A stretch of 64,000 nt of DNA, from NCBI RefSeq assembly GCF_003148825.1, contig NZ_QGGZ01000002.1, positions 372,001 to 436,000 on the forward strand, given 5' to 3'. Positions 35,130 to 44,218 of this stretch are shown one piece after another. The notes beneath the pieces are model-generated. The model was not told the DNA's origin, searched no databases, and saw only the letters and a list, made by a program, of their open reading frames with translations. Made by a program: the position numbers and the translations under genes. Position 1 is the first letter of the stretch, and every line of letters begins with the position of its first letter. The DNA is from Streptomyces sp. CG 926. GTDB taxonomy: Bacteria > Actinomycetota > Actinomycetes > Streptomycetales > Streptomycetaceae.

Positions 35130-36715
35130 CCCTGCCACCACACCGTGGTGTCCGCGGGGAGGACATCGGGATCGGCGAGGTCACCGCTCGCCAGCAGCAC
35201 CGTGCCCGGCGCGGGCAGCCGTACCGGCTCGTCCGTGGTGTTCACGGTGCAGACGAAGTCTCCGCGCCGGAAGGCCAGTACGCCGGCCGGGGTGGGCAGC
35301 CACTCGACGCCGTCGCCCGCGCCCAGCGCCGGGTGGGCGCGCCGCACGCGCAGCGCGGAGCGGTACAGCTCCAGCGTGGACCGGGAGTCGCCGGTCTGCG
35401 CCTCCACGCTGAGCCCGGCCCATTCGGCGGGCTGCGGGAGCCAGCTGCCGCCGGTCCCGAAGCCGTACGGGGCCTGGTCGCCGCTCCACGGGATCGGTAC
35501 GCGGCAGCCGTCGCGGAGCCCGTCCTGGCCGTTCGCCTTGAAGAAGGAGGGGTCCTGGCGCACCTCGTCCGGGAGGTCCACGACCTCCGGGAGGCCGAGC
35601 TCCTCGCCCTGGTAGACGTACGCCGACCCGGGCAGGGCCAGCATCAGCAGGGCGGCGGCGCGGGCCTTGTCCAGGGTGCCGAAGCGGGTGCGGTGGCGGA
35701 CCACGTCGTGGTTGGACAGCACCCAGGTGGTGGGGGCGCCGACGGGCCGCATCGAGTCGAGGGACTCGTCGATGGTGGCGCGCAGGGCCTCGGCGTCCCA
35801 GCCGGTGTTCAGGTAGTGGAAGTTGAAGGCCTGGTGCAGCTCGTCGGGGCGCAGGTACATGGCGGTGCGGTCGGCGCTGGGGGTCCAGGCCTCGGCGACG
35901 CCGATGCGGTCGCCCGCGTACTCGTCGAGGACCAGGCGCCAGGAGCGGTAGATCTCGTGGACGCCGTCCTGGTCGAAGAAGGGCAGGACCTGGTTGCCGA
36001 GCAGCTTGAGCTGCTCGTCGCGGCCGAGGTCGGGCAGGCCGGGGGCCTTGACCAGGCCGTGCGCGACGTCGATGCGGAAGCCGTCGGCGCCGAGGTCGAG
36101 CCAGAAGCGCAGGATGGAGCGGAACTCGTCCTGTACGGCGGGGTGCTCCCAGTTGAAGTCGGGCTGCTCGGGGGCGAAGAGGTGCAGGTACCACTCGCCG
36201 TCGGCGACGCGGGTCCAGGCCGGGCCGCCGAAGATCGACTCCCAGTCGTTGGGCGGCAGCTCCCCGGATTCCCCCTGTCCCGGGCGGAAGTGGAAGCGCT
36301 CGCGCAGCGGGGTGCCGGGTCCTTCGCGCAGCGCCTGCTTGAACCATTCGTGCTGGTCGGAGCAGTGGTTCGGGACGAGGTCCACGATGATGCGCAGGCC
36401 CAGTTCGTGGGCTTCGCGGATCACTGCGTCGGCGTCGTGCAGGGTGCCGAACATGGGGTCGATGGCCCGGTAGTCGGCGACGTCGTAGCCGGCGTCGGCC
36501 TGCGGGGAGGCGTAGAAGGGGCTGAGCCAGACGGCGTCGACGCCCAGCTCCTTCAGGTAGGGCAGGCGGCTGCGGATGCCTTCGAGGTCCCCCATGCCGT
36601 CCCCGTTGGAGTCGGCGAAGCTGCGCGGATAGACCTGGTAGATCACCGCTTCTCTCCACCAGCCGGGCTGGGTGCCGGTGGAGGTGGGGAGCGCGTCGGC
36701 GAGGTGCTGGGTCAT
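35126..36715 (-). CDS. aglA: Alpha-glucosidase (GH13)
   Basis: A 529-residue cytoplasmic GH13 exo-acting alpha-glucosidase that frees glucose from maltose and maltodextrins. It has no signal peptide; WWREAVIYQVYPRSFADSNGDGMGDLEGI is the typical opening. The catalytic residues are D216 (GFRIDVAHG), E275 (IGVAEAW) and D337 (LSNHDVV). NHC/H region QHEWF and the QPDFNW motif place it in the oligo-1,6-glucosidase/alpha-glucosidase subfamily. It is the fourth gene of the malE-malF-malG operon (51 bp after malG) and is coupled to a LacI gene. Position and family match AglA of Streptomyces. A close paralogue lies at 40187-41860. Confidence 0.93.
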   Translation of the reverse strand: MTQHLADALPTSTGTQPGWWREAVIYQVYPRSFADSNGDGMGDLEGIRSRLPYLKELGVDAVWLSPFYASPQADAGYDVADYRAIDPMFGTLHDADAVIREAHELGLRIIVDLVPNHCSDQHEWFKQALREGPGTPLRERFHFRPGQGESGELPPNDWESIFGGPAWTRVADGEWYLHLFAPEQPDFNWEHPAVQDEFRSILRFWLDLGADGFRIDVAHGLVKAPGLPDLGRDEQLKLLGNQVLPFFDQDGVHEIYRSWRLVLDEYAGDRIGVAEAWTPSADRTAMYLRPDELHQAFNFHYLNTGWDAEALRATIDESLDSMRPVGAPTTWVLSNHDVVRHRTRFGTLDKARAAALLMLALPGSAYVYQGEELGLPEVVDLPDEVRQDPSFFKANGQDGLRDGCRVPIPWSGDQAPYGFGTGGSWLPQPAEWAGLSVEAQTGDSRSTLELYRSALRVRRAHPALGAGDGVEWLPTPAGVLAFRRGDFVCTVNTTDEPVRLPAPGTVLLASGDLADPDVLPADTTVWWQG

Positions 36716-36766
36716 GGTGTCCTTGAAGAGATCGGGCCGGGGGTGAGAGGGGGCAGGCTCGGGTGG

Positions 36767-37618
36767 TCAGCCCTTGGTTGCGCCTGCCGTCATCCCGGCG
36801 ACGAGGTGACGCTGGGCGAAGACGAAGAAGATCGCGGCGGGGATCGCGATGAGGACCGAAGCGGCGCTCATGGCTCCCCAGTTGGAGGTGTACTGCGTGA
36901 CGAAGGTCTGCAGTCCGCCGGCCAGGGTGAGGTTCTCCTCGCCGACCATGAAGGCGGAGGCGTACGCGACCTCGCCCCAGGCGGTGATGAAGGCGTAGAA
37001 GCCGGTGACGGCGAGGCCGGGCTTGGCGAGCGGCAGGATGAGGCGCCAGAAGGTGCCGAAGGGGTTGAGCCCGTCGACGCGGCCGGATTCGTCGATCTCC
37101 ACCGGGATGGTGTCGAAGAAGCCCTTCATCATCCAGGCGCAGAACGGCACGGCGATGGTGAGGTACGTGATGATCAGACCGAGCGGCTGGTTGAGCAGGC
37201 CGAGGTCGCCCATCAGGTTGTAGAGCGGCACGATGAGGATCGCCATGGGGAACATCTGCGTGATGAGCAGGGTCCACATGAGCGGCTTCATGCCGGGGAA
37301 CTTGAAGCGGCTGACCGCGTATCCGGTGGTGGCGGCGATGAAGACACCGAGGACGGTGGTGACGCCGGCGACCAGGACGGAGTTGGCGAACCAGCTGAGG
37401 AAGTGGCTCTGCTCCAGCAGGTACGTGTAGTTGCTGAGCGTCGGTTCCTTGACGAAGTCGGTGGTGACCGCGTGCTTGGCCGGCTTGAGCGAGGTCAGCA
37501 CGATCCACAGCACCGGGAAGACGGCGATCACGGACGCGACGACGAGGGTGCCGTGCAGGCCGGCGGAGGCGAGTGGGGAACGGCTGCCCCGGGGGCGAGC
37601 GGTGTTCGCAGTGGACAT
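36767..37618 (-). CDS. malG: Maltose/maltodextrin ABC permease MalG
   Basis: A 283-residue inner-membrane permease with six predicted helices (GTLVVASVIAVFPVLWIVLTSL; WFANSVLVAGVTTVLGVFIAAT; WTLLITQMFPMAILIVPL; LGLIITYLTIAVPFCAWMM; and two C-terminal). The cytoplasmic EAA loop that docks the ATPase is present as EIDESGRVDGLNPFGTFW. ATG 37618 lies 2 bp after the malF stop, so the two are cotranslated. It imports maltodextrins delivered by MalE together with MalF. No ATPase gene is present in the window, and Streptomyces systems of this type use the shared MsiK ATPase encoded elsewhere. Confidence 0.95.
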   Translation of the reverse strand: MSTANTARPRGSRSPLASAGLHGTLVVASVIAVFPVLWIVLTSLKPAKHAVTTDFVKEPTLSNYTYLLEQSHFLSWFANSVLVAGVTTVLGVFIAATTGYAVSRFKFPGMKPLMWTLLITQMFPMAILIVPLYNLMGDLGLLNQPLGLIITYLTIAVPFCAWMMKGFFDTIPVEIDESGRVDGLNPFGTFWRLILPLAKPGLAVTGFYAFITAWGEVAYASAFMVGEENLTLAGGLQTFVTQYTSNWGAMSAASVLIAIPAAIFFVFAQRHLVAGMTAGATKG

Positions 37619-37620
37619 GG

Positions 37621-38682
37621 TCACCACACCTCTCCCTGCTTGCGCAGCGAGCGCCGGTAGACCAGCGCGAAGATCATGAGCAGGGCGAGGATCAGGACGC
37701 CCCACGTGGCCGAGCCGGCGAAGTCGCGCGGGCTCGAGACGAACGCCTCGCGGAAGGCCTGGGTCACCAGGATCTCGGTGGAGTCGCCGGGTCCGCCCCG
37801 GGTGAGCAGGAAGATCACCGGGAACATGTTGAAGGTCCAGATGGTGGAGAGCAGGATCACCGTCATGCTCACCGCGCGCAGTCCGGGCAGGGTGATGTGC
37901 CGGAAGCGCTGCCAGGGGGAGGCGCCGTCCATCTCGGCGGCCTCGTAGAGCTCGCCGGGGATCGACTGCAGGCCGCCGAGCAGGGCGACCATCATGAAGG
38001 GGACGCCGAGCCAGACGTTGACGGCGACGACCGAGAACTTGGCCCAGGTCGGGTCGTCGAGCCACGGGATCGCGGCGATGCCGCCACCGTCGAGGATCTT
38101 GTTGAGGATGCCGTTGTCGCGGTTGAAGAGGAACCGCCAGGCGAAGACGGAGACGAAGCCGGGGACGGCCCAGGGCAGGATGAGCGCCATCCGGTAGGCG
38201 GCGCGGCCCCGGAACTCCCGGTTGAGCATGTTGGCCAGGATCAGACCGAGCGTGAAGGTGATGGACACGCAGGCGACGGTCCACACCACCGTCCACACCA
38301 GCCGCTGCAGGAACACCGGGTCGCTGAGCACGTCCACGTAGTTGTCGAGTCCGACGAACTGGTACGTGGCCTCGATGTGCCGGGCGCCGATGGTGCGCGA
38401 GACGTTGCGCTCGGTGGCGTCGGTCAGCGACAGGTAGACGCCCCGGACCAGCGGCCAGCCGATGATCACGCCGAGGACGAGCACCACCGGGGCGACCATG
38501 GCCCAGGCGTACCAATGCGTGCCGACGGCGCGCCGGAGACCGGACGCGCCTTTCCCACCGCGGTTCTCACCGCGGTTACCGCTGTCGCTGTCAGTCCTGC
38601 GGCTCCGGCCGCGGGCGGCGACGTCGTTCTCGACGTCGTCGCCCGCGGCCTTCGCCACCGACTGGCTGGTGTGAGCAGCCAT
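37621..38682 (-). CDS. malF: Maltose/maltodextrin ABC permease MalF
   Basis: A 353-residue permease partner of MalG. An unusual hydrophilic N-terminal tail of about 50 residues (Arg/Asp/Gly/Asn-rich) precedes six membrane helices beginning at WYAWAMVAPVVLVLGVIIGWPL. The EAA loop is EAAEMDGASPWQRFRHITLP near residue 260, and QFVGLDNYVDVLSDP is the typical extracytoplasmic segment. It is 7 bp downstream of malE and 2 bp upstream of malG, so it is certainly part of the same operon. It is shorter than the enterobacterial MalF (514 aa), as usual for Gram-positive homologues. Confidence 0.94.
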   Translation of the reverse strand: MAAHTSQSVAKAAGDDVENDVAARGRSRRTDSDSGNRGENRGGKGASGLRRAVGTHWYAWAMVAPVVLVLGVIIGWPLVRGVYLSLTDATERNVSRTIGARHIEATYQFVGLDNYVDVLSDPVFLQRLVWTVVWTVACVSITFTLGLILANMLNREFRGRAAYRMALILPWAVPGFVSVFAWRFLFNRDNGILNKILDGGGIAAIPWLDDPTWAKFSVVAVNVWLGVPFMMVALLGGLQSIPGELYEAAEMDGASPWQRFRHITLPGLRAVSMTVILLSTIWTFNMFPVIFLLTRGGPGDSTEILVTQAFREAFVSSPRDFAGSATWGVLILALLMIFALVYRRSLRKQGEVW

Positions 38683-38689
38683 GGTTTCG

Positions 38690-39964
38690 TTACTTCCAGC
38701 CCTTGAGGATCTTGCGGAACTCGACGCCGGCCGCCTTGGCCGCGTCCTCCGGGCTCGACGCCCCGGTGATCGCCTTGGTGTATTCGACCTTCAGCGGCTC
38801 GAAGAGGGAGCCGTTCTCCGGGATCCAGGCGCGCTCGACGGCCGTGTCCACGGCCGGCTTGAAGAACTGGACCATCTCGTTGCCCTTGACGTCCGGCTGC
38901 TCGTAGGCGGCGGTCCGGGTCGGCAGCAGGCTGAGGTCCTTGGCCGACTGCACCTGGACCTCCTGCGAGGTCATGTACTCGACGAAGGCGTGCGCGGCGG
39001 CGGTGTTCTTGGAACCGGCGTAGACCGCGAGGTCGTGGCCGCCCTGCGGGGCACCGGCCTTGGCGGAGCCGGCCGGGACGGCGGCGACGCCGAGGTTGGC
39101 CTTGTCCTTGAACTGGTCACCGGCGTAGGTGTCGGCGACGGCCCACGGACCGTTGATCATCATCGCGGCTTCGCCCGACTTGAAGGCGGTCTGCATGTTG
39201 ACCCAGCCGTCGGTGGCATTGGTGATCGCCGCGCCCGAGGTGACCAGGTCGCGGGCGGTCTTGAAGGCCTTGACGCCGGCCGCGTTGTCGACGGTGACCG
39301 TCTTGTTCTTCGCGTCGACCAGGTCGCCGCCCTCGCCGTAGATGAGGGGGAGGAACCAGTAGGAGTCGTCGCCGCGCAGGTAGAGGCCGGCCTTGCCGGT
39401 CTTGGCCTTGATGGCGGCGGCGGCGGTCTTCACCTCTTCCAGCGTCTTGGGGGGCTGGACGCCGGCGTCGGCGAGCATCTTCTTGTTGTAGAAGAGGCCG
39501 AGGCTGTCGATGACCTGCGGAACGGCGTAGGTCTTGCCGTCGAACTTGCCACTGGCCGCGGCCTGCGGGAGGAACTCGGCGTCGACCTTCTTCGCCGTCT
39601 CGGCCGGGACCTCGTCGAGGTAGCCCAGGGAGGCGAAGTCCGCGACCCAGCCGACGTCGGCACGGATGACGTCAGGCGCGTCGGAGCCGCTGCTGAAGGC
39701 GTTCTTGACCTTGTTCTGCGCGTCGCCGTACGGGACGTTGACGTACTTGACGGTCACCTTGGGGTGCTTCGCCGTGAACGCTTCGGCGATCTTCTGGAAG
39801 CTGGCCTTCTCGGCGTCGTTCGAGGTGTCCCACCACGTGACCGTGCCGGAAAGCTCGCCGCCCGCCTTGGTGCCGTCGGCCGCGTCCTTGTCGTCCCCAC
39901 CGCAAGCCGTCGCCGCGAGCGCCAGGGTCGCGACCAGCGCGGTGGCCGCTATGCCACGCCGCAT
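38690..39964 (-). CDS. malE: Maltose/maltodextrin-binding lipoprotein MalE
   Basis: A 424-residue extracellular solute-binding lipoprotein. ATG 39964 has GAAGGAG 5 bp upstream; the longer frame to 40057 has no ribosome site. The signal peptide ends LAATAC, so C21 would be lipidated. The mature part has the family-1 binding-protein fold: GTVTWWDTSNDAEKASFQKIAEAF, YAVPQVIDSLGLFYNKKML, GEAAMMINGPWA and WIPENGSLFEPLKVEYTKAI. Aromatic residues in these segments would stack on glucose units. It is the first gene of malE-malF-malG-aglA-lacI. TTGC-rich operator elements lie 85-106 bp upstream, consistent with MalR control and maltose induction. Confidence 0.95.
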   Translation of the reverse strand: MRRGIAATALVATLALAATACGGDDKDAADGTKAGGELSGTVTWWDTSNDAEKASFQKIAEAFTAKHPKVTVKYVNVPYGDAQNKVKNAFSSGSDAPDVIRADVGWVADFASLGYLDEVPAETAKKVDAEFLPQAAASGKFDGKTYAVPQVIDSLGLFYNKKMLADAGVQPPKTLEEVKTAAAAIKAKTGKAGLYLRGDDSYWFLPLIYGEGGDLVDAKNKTVTVDNAAGVKAFKTARDLVTSGAAITNATDGWVNMQTAFKSGEAAMMINGPWAVADTYAGDQFKDKANLGVAAVPAGSAKAGAPQGGHDLAVYAGSKNTAAAHAFVEYMTSQEVQVQSAKDLSLLPTRTAAYEQPDVKGNEMVQFFKPAVDTAVERAWIPENGSLFEPLKVEYTKAITGASSPEDAAKAAGVEFRKILKGWK

Positions 39965-40048
39965 ATGAACTCCTTCGATGATCCCGGCCGCGCCCTCGCG
40001 GTCCCGAGTTGCCAGGAACGTAACAAGACTGAAAGAGGACCGAAAGAC

Positions 40049-40070
40049 CTTGCGCAAACTTTCTGCAAGC
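40049..40070 (-). promoter_or_regulatory. MalR-type operator upstream of malE
   Basis: TTGCGCAA (40051-40058, with CTTGCG from 40049) and CTGCAAG (40063-40069) are spaced as in the amylase operator, where the same two elements occur. The site lies in the 222-bp divergent spacer between malE and the second alpha-glucosidase. A further CTTGCAAG at 40214-40221 falls inside the start of the divergent gene. A -10 box could not be assigned confidently. Confidence 0.6.
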
Positions 40071-40186
40071 GGAGGCGATCGTTACATCCGTGTGTCCGGA
40101 CGGTTGCCGCAGCTTGCTGTTAGTTCGAGTCACCTTCGACTGCCCGGGCCCGCAACCAGGGGGCATGTACCCGCGTTGACCCCGAT

Positions 40187-41860
40187 ATGACCCATGACTC
40201 GACGGCCGTCCAGCTTGCAAGATCTTCCAGCAACGCGACCGCGAGCGGTGGCTGGTGGCGCGATGCCGTCATCTATCAGGTCTACGTGCGCTCCTTCGCC
40301 GACGGCGACGGCGACGGCATCGGCGACCTCCGCGGGGCCCGCTCCCGCCTCCCCCACCTCGCCCGCCTCGGGGTCGACGCCGTGTGGCTCACCCCCTTCT
40401 ACGTCTCCCCCCAGGCGGACGGCGGCTACGACGTCGCCGACTACCGGGCCGTCGACCCCCTCTTCGGGGACCTCTCCGACGCCGACGAGCTGGTCCGGGC
40501 CGCGCACGCGCTGGGGCTGCGGGTCATCGTGGACGTGGTGCCGAACCACACCTCCGAGCAGCACCCCTGGTTCCGGGCCGCCCTCGCCGGGGAGCCGGGG
40601 GCCCGCGAGCGCTACCACTTCCGCCCCGGGCGCGGTGCGCGCGGAGAGCTGCCGCCCAACGACTGGGAGTCGATCTTCGGCGGCCCGGCCTGGACCCGCG
40701 TCGCCGACGGCGACTGGTACCTGCACCTCTTCGCCCCCGAGCAGCCGGACCTCGACTGGGACCACCCCGAGGTCGCCGCCGAATTCGCCTCCGTCCTGCG
40801 TTTCTGGCTCGACCTCGGCATCGACGGCTTCCGGATCGACGTCGCCCACGGCATGGTCAAGGCCCCCGGCCTGCCGGACATCGGCCGCGGCGCCCAGGCC
40901 ACCCTCATCGGCACCGAGCCGCTCCCCTTCTTCGACCAGGACGGCGTCCACGAGATCCACCGCTCCTGGCGCCGCCTCCTCGACTCCTACGCGGGCGAGC
41001 GCATCGGGGTCGCCGAGGCCTGGGCGCCCACCTCGGAGCGGCTCGCCCTGTACGTGCGCCCCGACGAGCTGCACCAGGCCTTCAACTTCCGGTTCCTGAA
41101 CTGCCCGTGGGACCCCGCCGCGATGCGCACCGTCATCGACGAGTCCCTGGCCGCCACCACCGCCGTCGGCGCCCCCACCACCTGGGTGCTGTCCAACCAC
41201 GACGTCGTACGCCATGTGACGCGCTACGGCGGTGGGGCCCGCGGCCTGGCCCGGGCCCGGGCCTCCGCCCTGCTGATGCTGGCCCTGCCCGGGTCGGCGT
41301 ACGTCTACCAGGGCGAGGAGCTCGGCCTCCCGGAGGTGGTCGACCTCCCGGACGAGGTCCGCCAGGACCCCGCCTTCCTGCGCACCGCCGGACAGGACGG
41401 GCTGCGCGACGGGTGTCGGGTACCGCTGCCCTGGTCCGGCACGGAGCCCCCGTACGGCTTCGGGCCGGCCGGCAGCTGGCTCCCGCAACCCGCCGGCTGG
41501 GGCGGCCTCAGCGTCGCCGCGCAGACCGGCGATCCGCACTCCACCCTGGAGCTCTACCGCGCCGCCCTCGAACTGCGCCGGGCGATGCCGGGCCTGGGCG
41601 CACCGGAGGCGGGCGCGGACCCCGGACCTGCGGCCGAGGCCGCCTCCGAGGAGGCGTACCCCTGCGGGATGCGCTGGCAGTCCGCCCCCGAGGGGGTGCT
41701 CCTCTTCACCCGACCCGGGTTCGCCTGCACCCTCAACAGTCGCTCCGAACCGGTCGAGCTTCCCGCGCCCGGTCGGCCCGTACTCTCCAGCGCCCCGGTG
41801 GAGACGGACGGCCGAACCGTCCGGCTTCCCCCGGATTCGTGCACGTGGTGGTCATGGTGA
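40187..41860 (+). CDS. Second alpha-glucosidase (GH13), AglA paralogue
   Basis: A 557-residue cytoplasmic GH13 alpha-glucosidase, clearly paralogous to the enzyme at 35126-36715: shared GWWRDAVIYQVY, AWTRVADGDWYLHLFAPEQPD, PFFDQDGVHEI and GSWLPQP segments. Catalytic residues are D218 (GFRIDVAHG), E277 (IGVAEAW) and D339 (LSNHDVV). It carries an extra acidic Ala/Glu-rich insertion near residues 468-490 (GAPEAGADPGPAAEAASEEAYP) absent from the other copy. ATG 40187 is the only usable start before the conserved domain and has no clear ribosome site. It is divergent from malE and is followed 26 bp later by malR. It probably shares the substrate class of AglA; differences in chain length or linkage preference cannot be read from sequence. 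Confidence 0.92.
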   Translation: MTHDSTAVQLARSSSNATASGGWWRDAVIYQVYVRSFADGDGDGIGDLRGARSRLPHLARLGVDAVWLTPFYVSPQADGGYDVADYRAVDPLFGDLSDADELVRAAHALGLRVIVDVVPNHTSEQHPWFRAALAGEPGARERYHFRPGRGARGELPPNDWESIFGGPAWTRVADGDWYLHLFAPEQPDLDWDHPEVAAEFASVLRFWLDLGIDGFRIDVAHGMVKAPGLPDIGRGAQATLIGTEPLPFFDQDGVHEIHRSWRRLLDSYAGERIGVAEAWAPTSERLALYVRPDELHQAFNFRFLNCPWDPAAMRTVIDESLAATTAVGAPTTWVLSNHDVVRHVTRYGGGARGLARARASALLMLALPGSAYVYQGEELGLPEVVDLPDEVRQDPAFLRTAGQDGLRDGCRVPLPWSGTEPPYGFGPAGSWLPQPAGWGGLSVAAQTGDPHSTLELYRAALELRRAMPGLGAPEAGADPGPAAEAASEEAYPCGMRWQSAPEGVLLFTRPGFACTLNSRSEPVELPAPGRPVLSSAPVETDGRTVRLPPDSCTWWSW

Positions 41861-41886
41861 ACGTCCGACCGGTACAGTCCAATCCC

Positions 41887-42918
41887 GTGACCGCACGGCT
41901 AGCCGACATCGCAGCCCAGGCGGGGGTCAGCGAAGCCACAGTCAGCCGCGTGCTCAACGGCAAGCCCGGCGTGGCCGCAGGCACCCGCGAATCCGTACTG
42001 GCCGCCCTCGACGTACTCGGCTACGAGCGGCCCGTGAAGCTGCGCCAGCGCAGTGCGGGGCTCGTCGGTCTGATAACTCCTGAACTGGACAACCCGATCT
42101 TCCCGGCGCTCGCCCAGGTCATCGGTCAGGCCCTGACCCGGCAGGGGTACACGCCGGTGCTGGCCACGCAGACACCCGGCGGGTCCACCGAGGACGAGTT
42201 GACCGAGATGTTGGTCGACCGCGGGGTCTCCGGGATCATCTTCGTCTCCGGCCTGCACGCCGATACCACGGCCGACATGGGCCGCTACGACCAACTCCGT
42301 GGGCAGGGCGTCCCGTACGTCCTCATCAACGGGTTCTCCGAGAAGGTCCAGGCCCCCTTCGTCTCCCCCGACGACCGGGCCGCGATGCAGCTCGCCGTCA
42401 CCCACCTCACCGCGCTCGGCCACACCCGCATCGGGCTCGCGGTCGGACCGAAGCGTTTCGTGCCGGTCCTGCGCAAGATCGAGGGCTTCCGGCTCGGGAT
42501 GAAGGAGCGGCTCGGACTCGACGAGGCGGAGATCGAGGAGCTCATCCAGCACTCCCTCTACTCGCTGGAGGGTGGCCAGGCCGCCGCGTCCGCGCTGATC
42601 TCGCGGGGCTGCACGGCGGTGGTGTGCGCGAGCGACATGATGGCGCTCGGCGCGATCCGGGCGGCCCGACAGCAGGGGCTGCGGGTGCCGCAGGACGTGT
42701 CGGTGGTCGGCTTCGACGACTCCCCGCTCATAGCGTTCACCGACCCGCCGCTCACCACCATCCGCCAGCCCGTGCAGGCGATGGGGCAGGCCGCGGTCCG
42801 CACCCTGCTGGAGGAGATCGGCGGTACGCCGGCCCCGCACAGCGAGTTCGTCTTCCTGCCCGAACTGGTGGTGCGCGGCTCCACCGCCTCGGGCCCGGGC
42901 CAGCGCCGCCGGGACTAG
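41887..42918 (+). CDS. malR: MalR/Reg1-type LacI-family repressor
   Basis: A 343-residue LacI repressor. Its sequence (TARLADIAAQAGVSEATVSRVLNGKPGVAAGTR ... LVGLITPELDNPIFPALAQVIGQALTRQGYTPVLATQTPGGSTEDEL) matches what I remember of Streptomyces MalR/Reg1, which represses malEFG and amylase genes. The head is residues 1-48, and the effector-binding core includes VSPDDRAAMQLAV and VVGFDDSPLIAFTDPPLTT. I chose GTG 41887, which gives the usual N-terminus; ATG 41854, overlapping the upstream stop, would add 11 residues. TACAGT at 41873-41878 could be a -10 for a leaderless transcript. It is adjacent to an alpha-glucosidase, as is its paralogue at 34128-35129. Confidence 0.92.
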   Translation: MTARLADIAAQAGVSEATVSRVLNGKPGVAAGTRESVLAALDVLGYERPVKLRQRSAGLVGLITPELDNPIFPALAQVIGQALTRQGYTPVLATQTPGGSTEDELTEMLVDRGVSGIIFVSGLHADTTADMGRYDQLRGQGVPYVLINGFSEKVQAPFVSPDDRAAMQLAVTHLTALGHTRIGLAVGPKRFVPVLRKIEGFRLGMKERLGLDEAEIEELIQHSLYSLEGGQAAASALISRGCTAVVCASDMMALGAIRAARQQGLRVPQDVSVVGFDDSPLIAFTDPPLTTIRQPVQAMGQAAVRTLLEEIGGTPAPHSEFVFLPELVVRGSTASGPGQRRRD

Positions 42919-43060
42919 TACCCTGCCGGCGGCTTCGGCTGCGCCGGCATCGGCGGCCGGCCCAGGGCGGTACGTATCGGCACCGGCACCGGTGGTCGGC
43001 CCCCGGCAGTGGCACGTGTCCCTGCGGCGGCGGAGCGATGCCGGTCCCGATACTGGGCAG

Positions 43061-44071
43061 ATGCCCATGCCCGGCCGCATTCGCGACAGGATCCTGCCCG
43101 ACCACAAGCGACGCTCCCTGGAGGACCTCCAGGAGGATCTCGATCTGTCGTCGGGGGACAGCCGGGCGAAGCAGTCGGCCTTCTGGACCATGCTCACGCT
43201 GTCCTCGGTGATCGCCGCGTGCGGGATCCTGACGGACTCCACCGCCACCGTCATCGGCGCGATGATCATCGCCCCGCTCTCCACGCCGATCATGGGAATC
43301 GCCCTCGGCGCCGTACAGCGCCGCCGTTCCACGGCCCTCGCCTTCGTGGCGCTCGGCGGCCTGCTGGTGCTCCTGATCGGCGCGGCGGCCTCCCTGGTGG
43401 TGCCCCCCTCGTACGACCTGCTGTCGGACAGTCAGATCTCCGGCCGGACGTCCCCCGGCCTCCTCGACCTGATCGCCGCCCTGGCCACGGGCTTCGCCGG
43501 CGCCGTCGCGCTGTCACGCAAGGACGTCGCCGCGGTCATGCCGGGGGTGGCGATCGCGATCTCCCTCGTACCGCCGCTCGTGGTGACGGGCGTGTGCGCC
43601 GGCCAGACCTCGTGGTGGCTCGCGCTGGGCGCGCTGGTGCTCTTCGTGTCCAACCTCCTCGCCATGGTCTTCGCGGGGATGGTGGTCTTCGCCGTACTCG
43701 GATACACCCGGGCCGTCGGGCACCCCGAGCGGGCCGGGGCGCCCCGCCGGGCCTACGTCATGCTCGGGCTGCTGTTCACCGCGGTCGTGCTCCCGCTGGG
43801 CGCCAACACCGTCACCACGGTCCTGCTGAACGCGTGGACCGCGCGGACCTGGACCGCGGCCGAGAGCTGGCTCTCGAAGACTCCCGGCGCGGCGGTCACC
43901 GGCGTCGACGCCCAGTCCCGGACCTTCTACATCCACGTACGCAGCCCCGCCGGCCTCCCGCCGATCGAGGACCTGCTCGACGACCTCGAAGGACAGCTCC
44001 CCGACGGCGTCCCCGTGGTGGTCGATGCCACCCGCGGGCAGCAGATCAGCGCGGGAAAAGTGGGTGAATGA
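43061..44071 (+). CDS. DUF389 membrane protein
   Basis: A 336-residue polytopic membrane protein of the DUF389 (YqhA/TIGR00271-like) family. The hallmark TDSTATVIGAMIIAPLSTPIMGIALG spans about residues 57-82. FAGAVALSRKDVAAVMPGVAIAISLVPPLVVTG follows near 145-180, with about seven helices in all. The C-terminal 70 residues are soluble. Function is unproven; the conserved GAMIIAPLxxPI loop suggests transport or sensing. ATG 43061 (or 43067) lacks a ribosome site, and GATACT six bases upstream could be a -10 for a leaderless message. A hairpin follows 28 bp after the stop. Confidence 0.85.
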   Translation: MPMPGRIRDRILPDHKRRSLEDLQEDLDLSSGDSRAKQSAFWTMLTLSSVIAACGILTDSTATVIGAMIIAPLSTPIMGIALGAVQRRRSTALAFVALGGLLVLLIGAAASLVVPPSYDLLSDSQISGRTSPGLLDLIAALATGFAGAVALSRKDVAAVMPGVAIAISLVPPLVVTGVCAGQTSWWLALGALVLFVSNLLAMVFAGMVVFAVLGYTRAVGHPERAGAPRRAYVMLGLLFTAVVLPLGANTVTTVLLNAWTARTWTAAESWLSKTPGAAVTGVDAQSRTFYIHVRSPAGLPPIEDLLDDLEGQLPDGVPVVVDATRGQQISAGKVGE

Positions 44072-44098
44072 CCGCCTTGTGGGGCAGCCGTGACCGCG

Positions 44099-44118
44099 CC
44101 GGGGCGCCCTGGCGCCCC
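44099..44118 (+). terminator. Hairpin after the DUF389 gene
   Basis: CGGGGCGCC (44099-44107) and GGCGCCCCG (44110-44118) form a 9-bp GC stem with a very tight loop. Confidence 0.55.
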
Positions 44119-44218
44119 GACCGAGGGTCCCGTGTCGTACCCAAGGTGGACCGGAGGCGCAGAAGACCGTCCCGAGGGATGATCGGAGGCGGGAACGCAT
44201 CTGGCAGACTCTCTCCCC

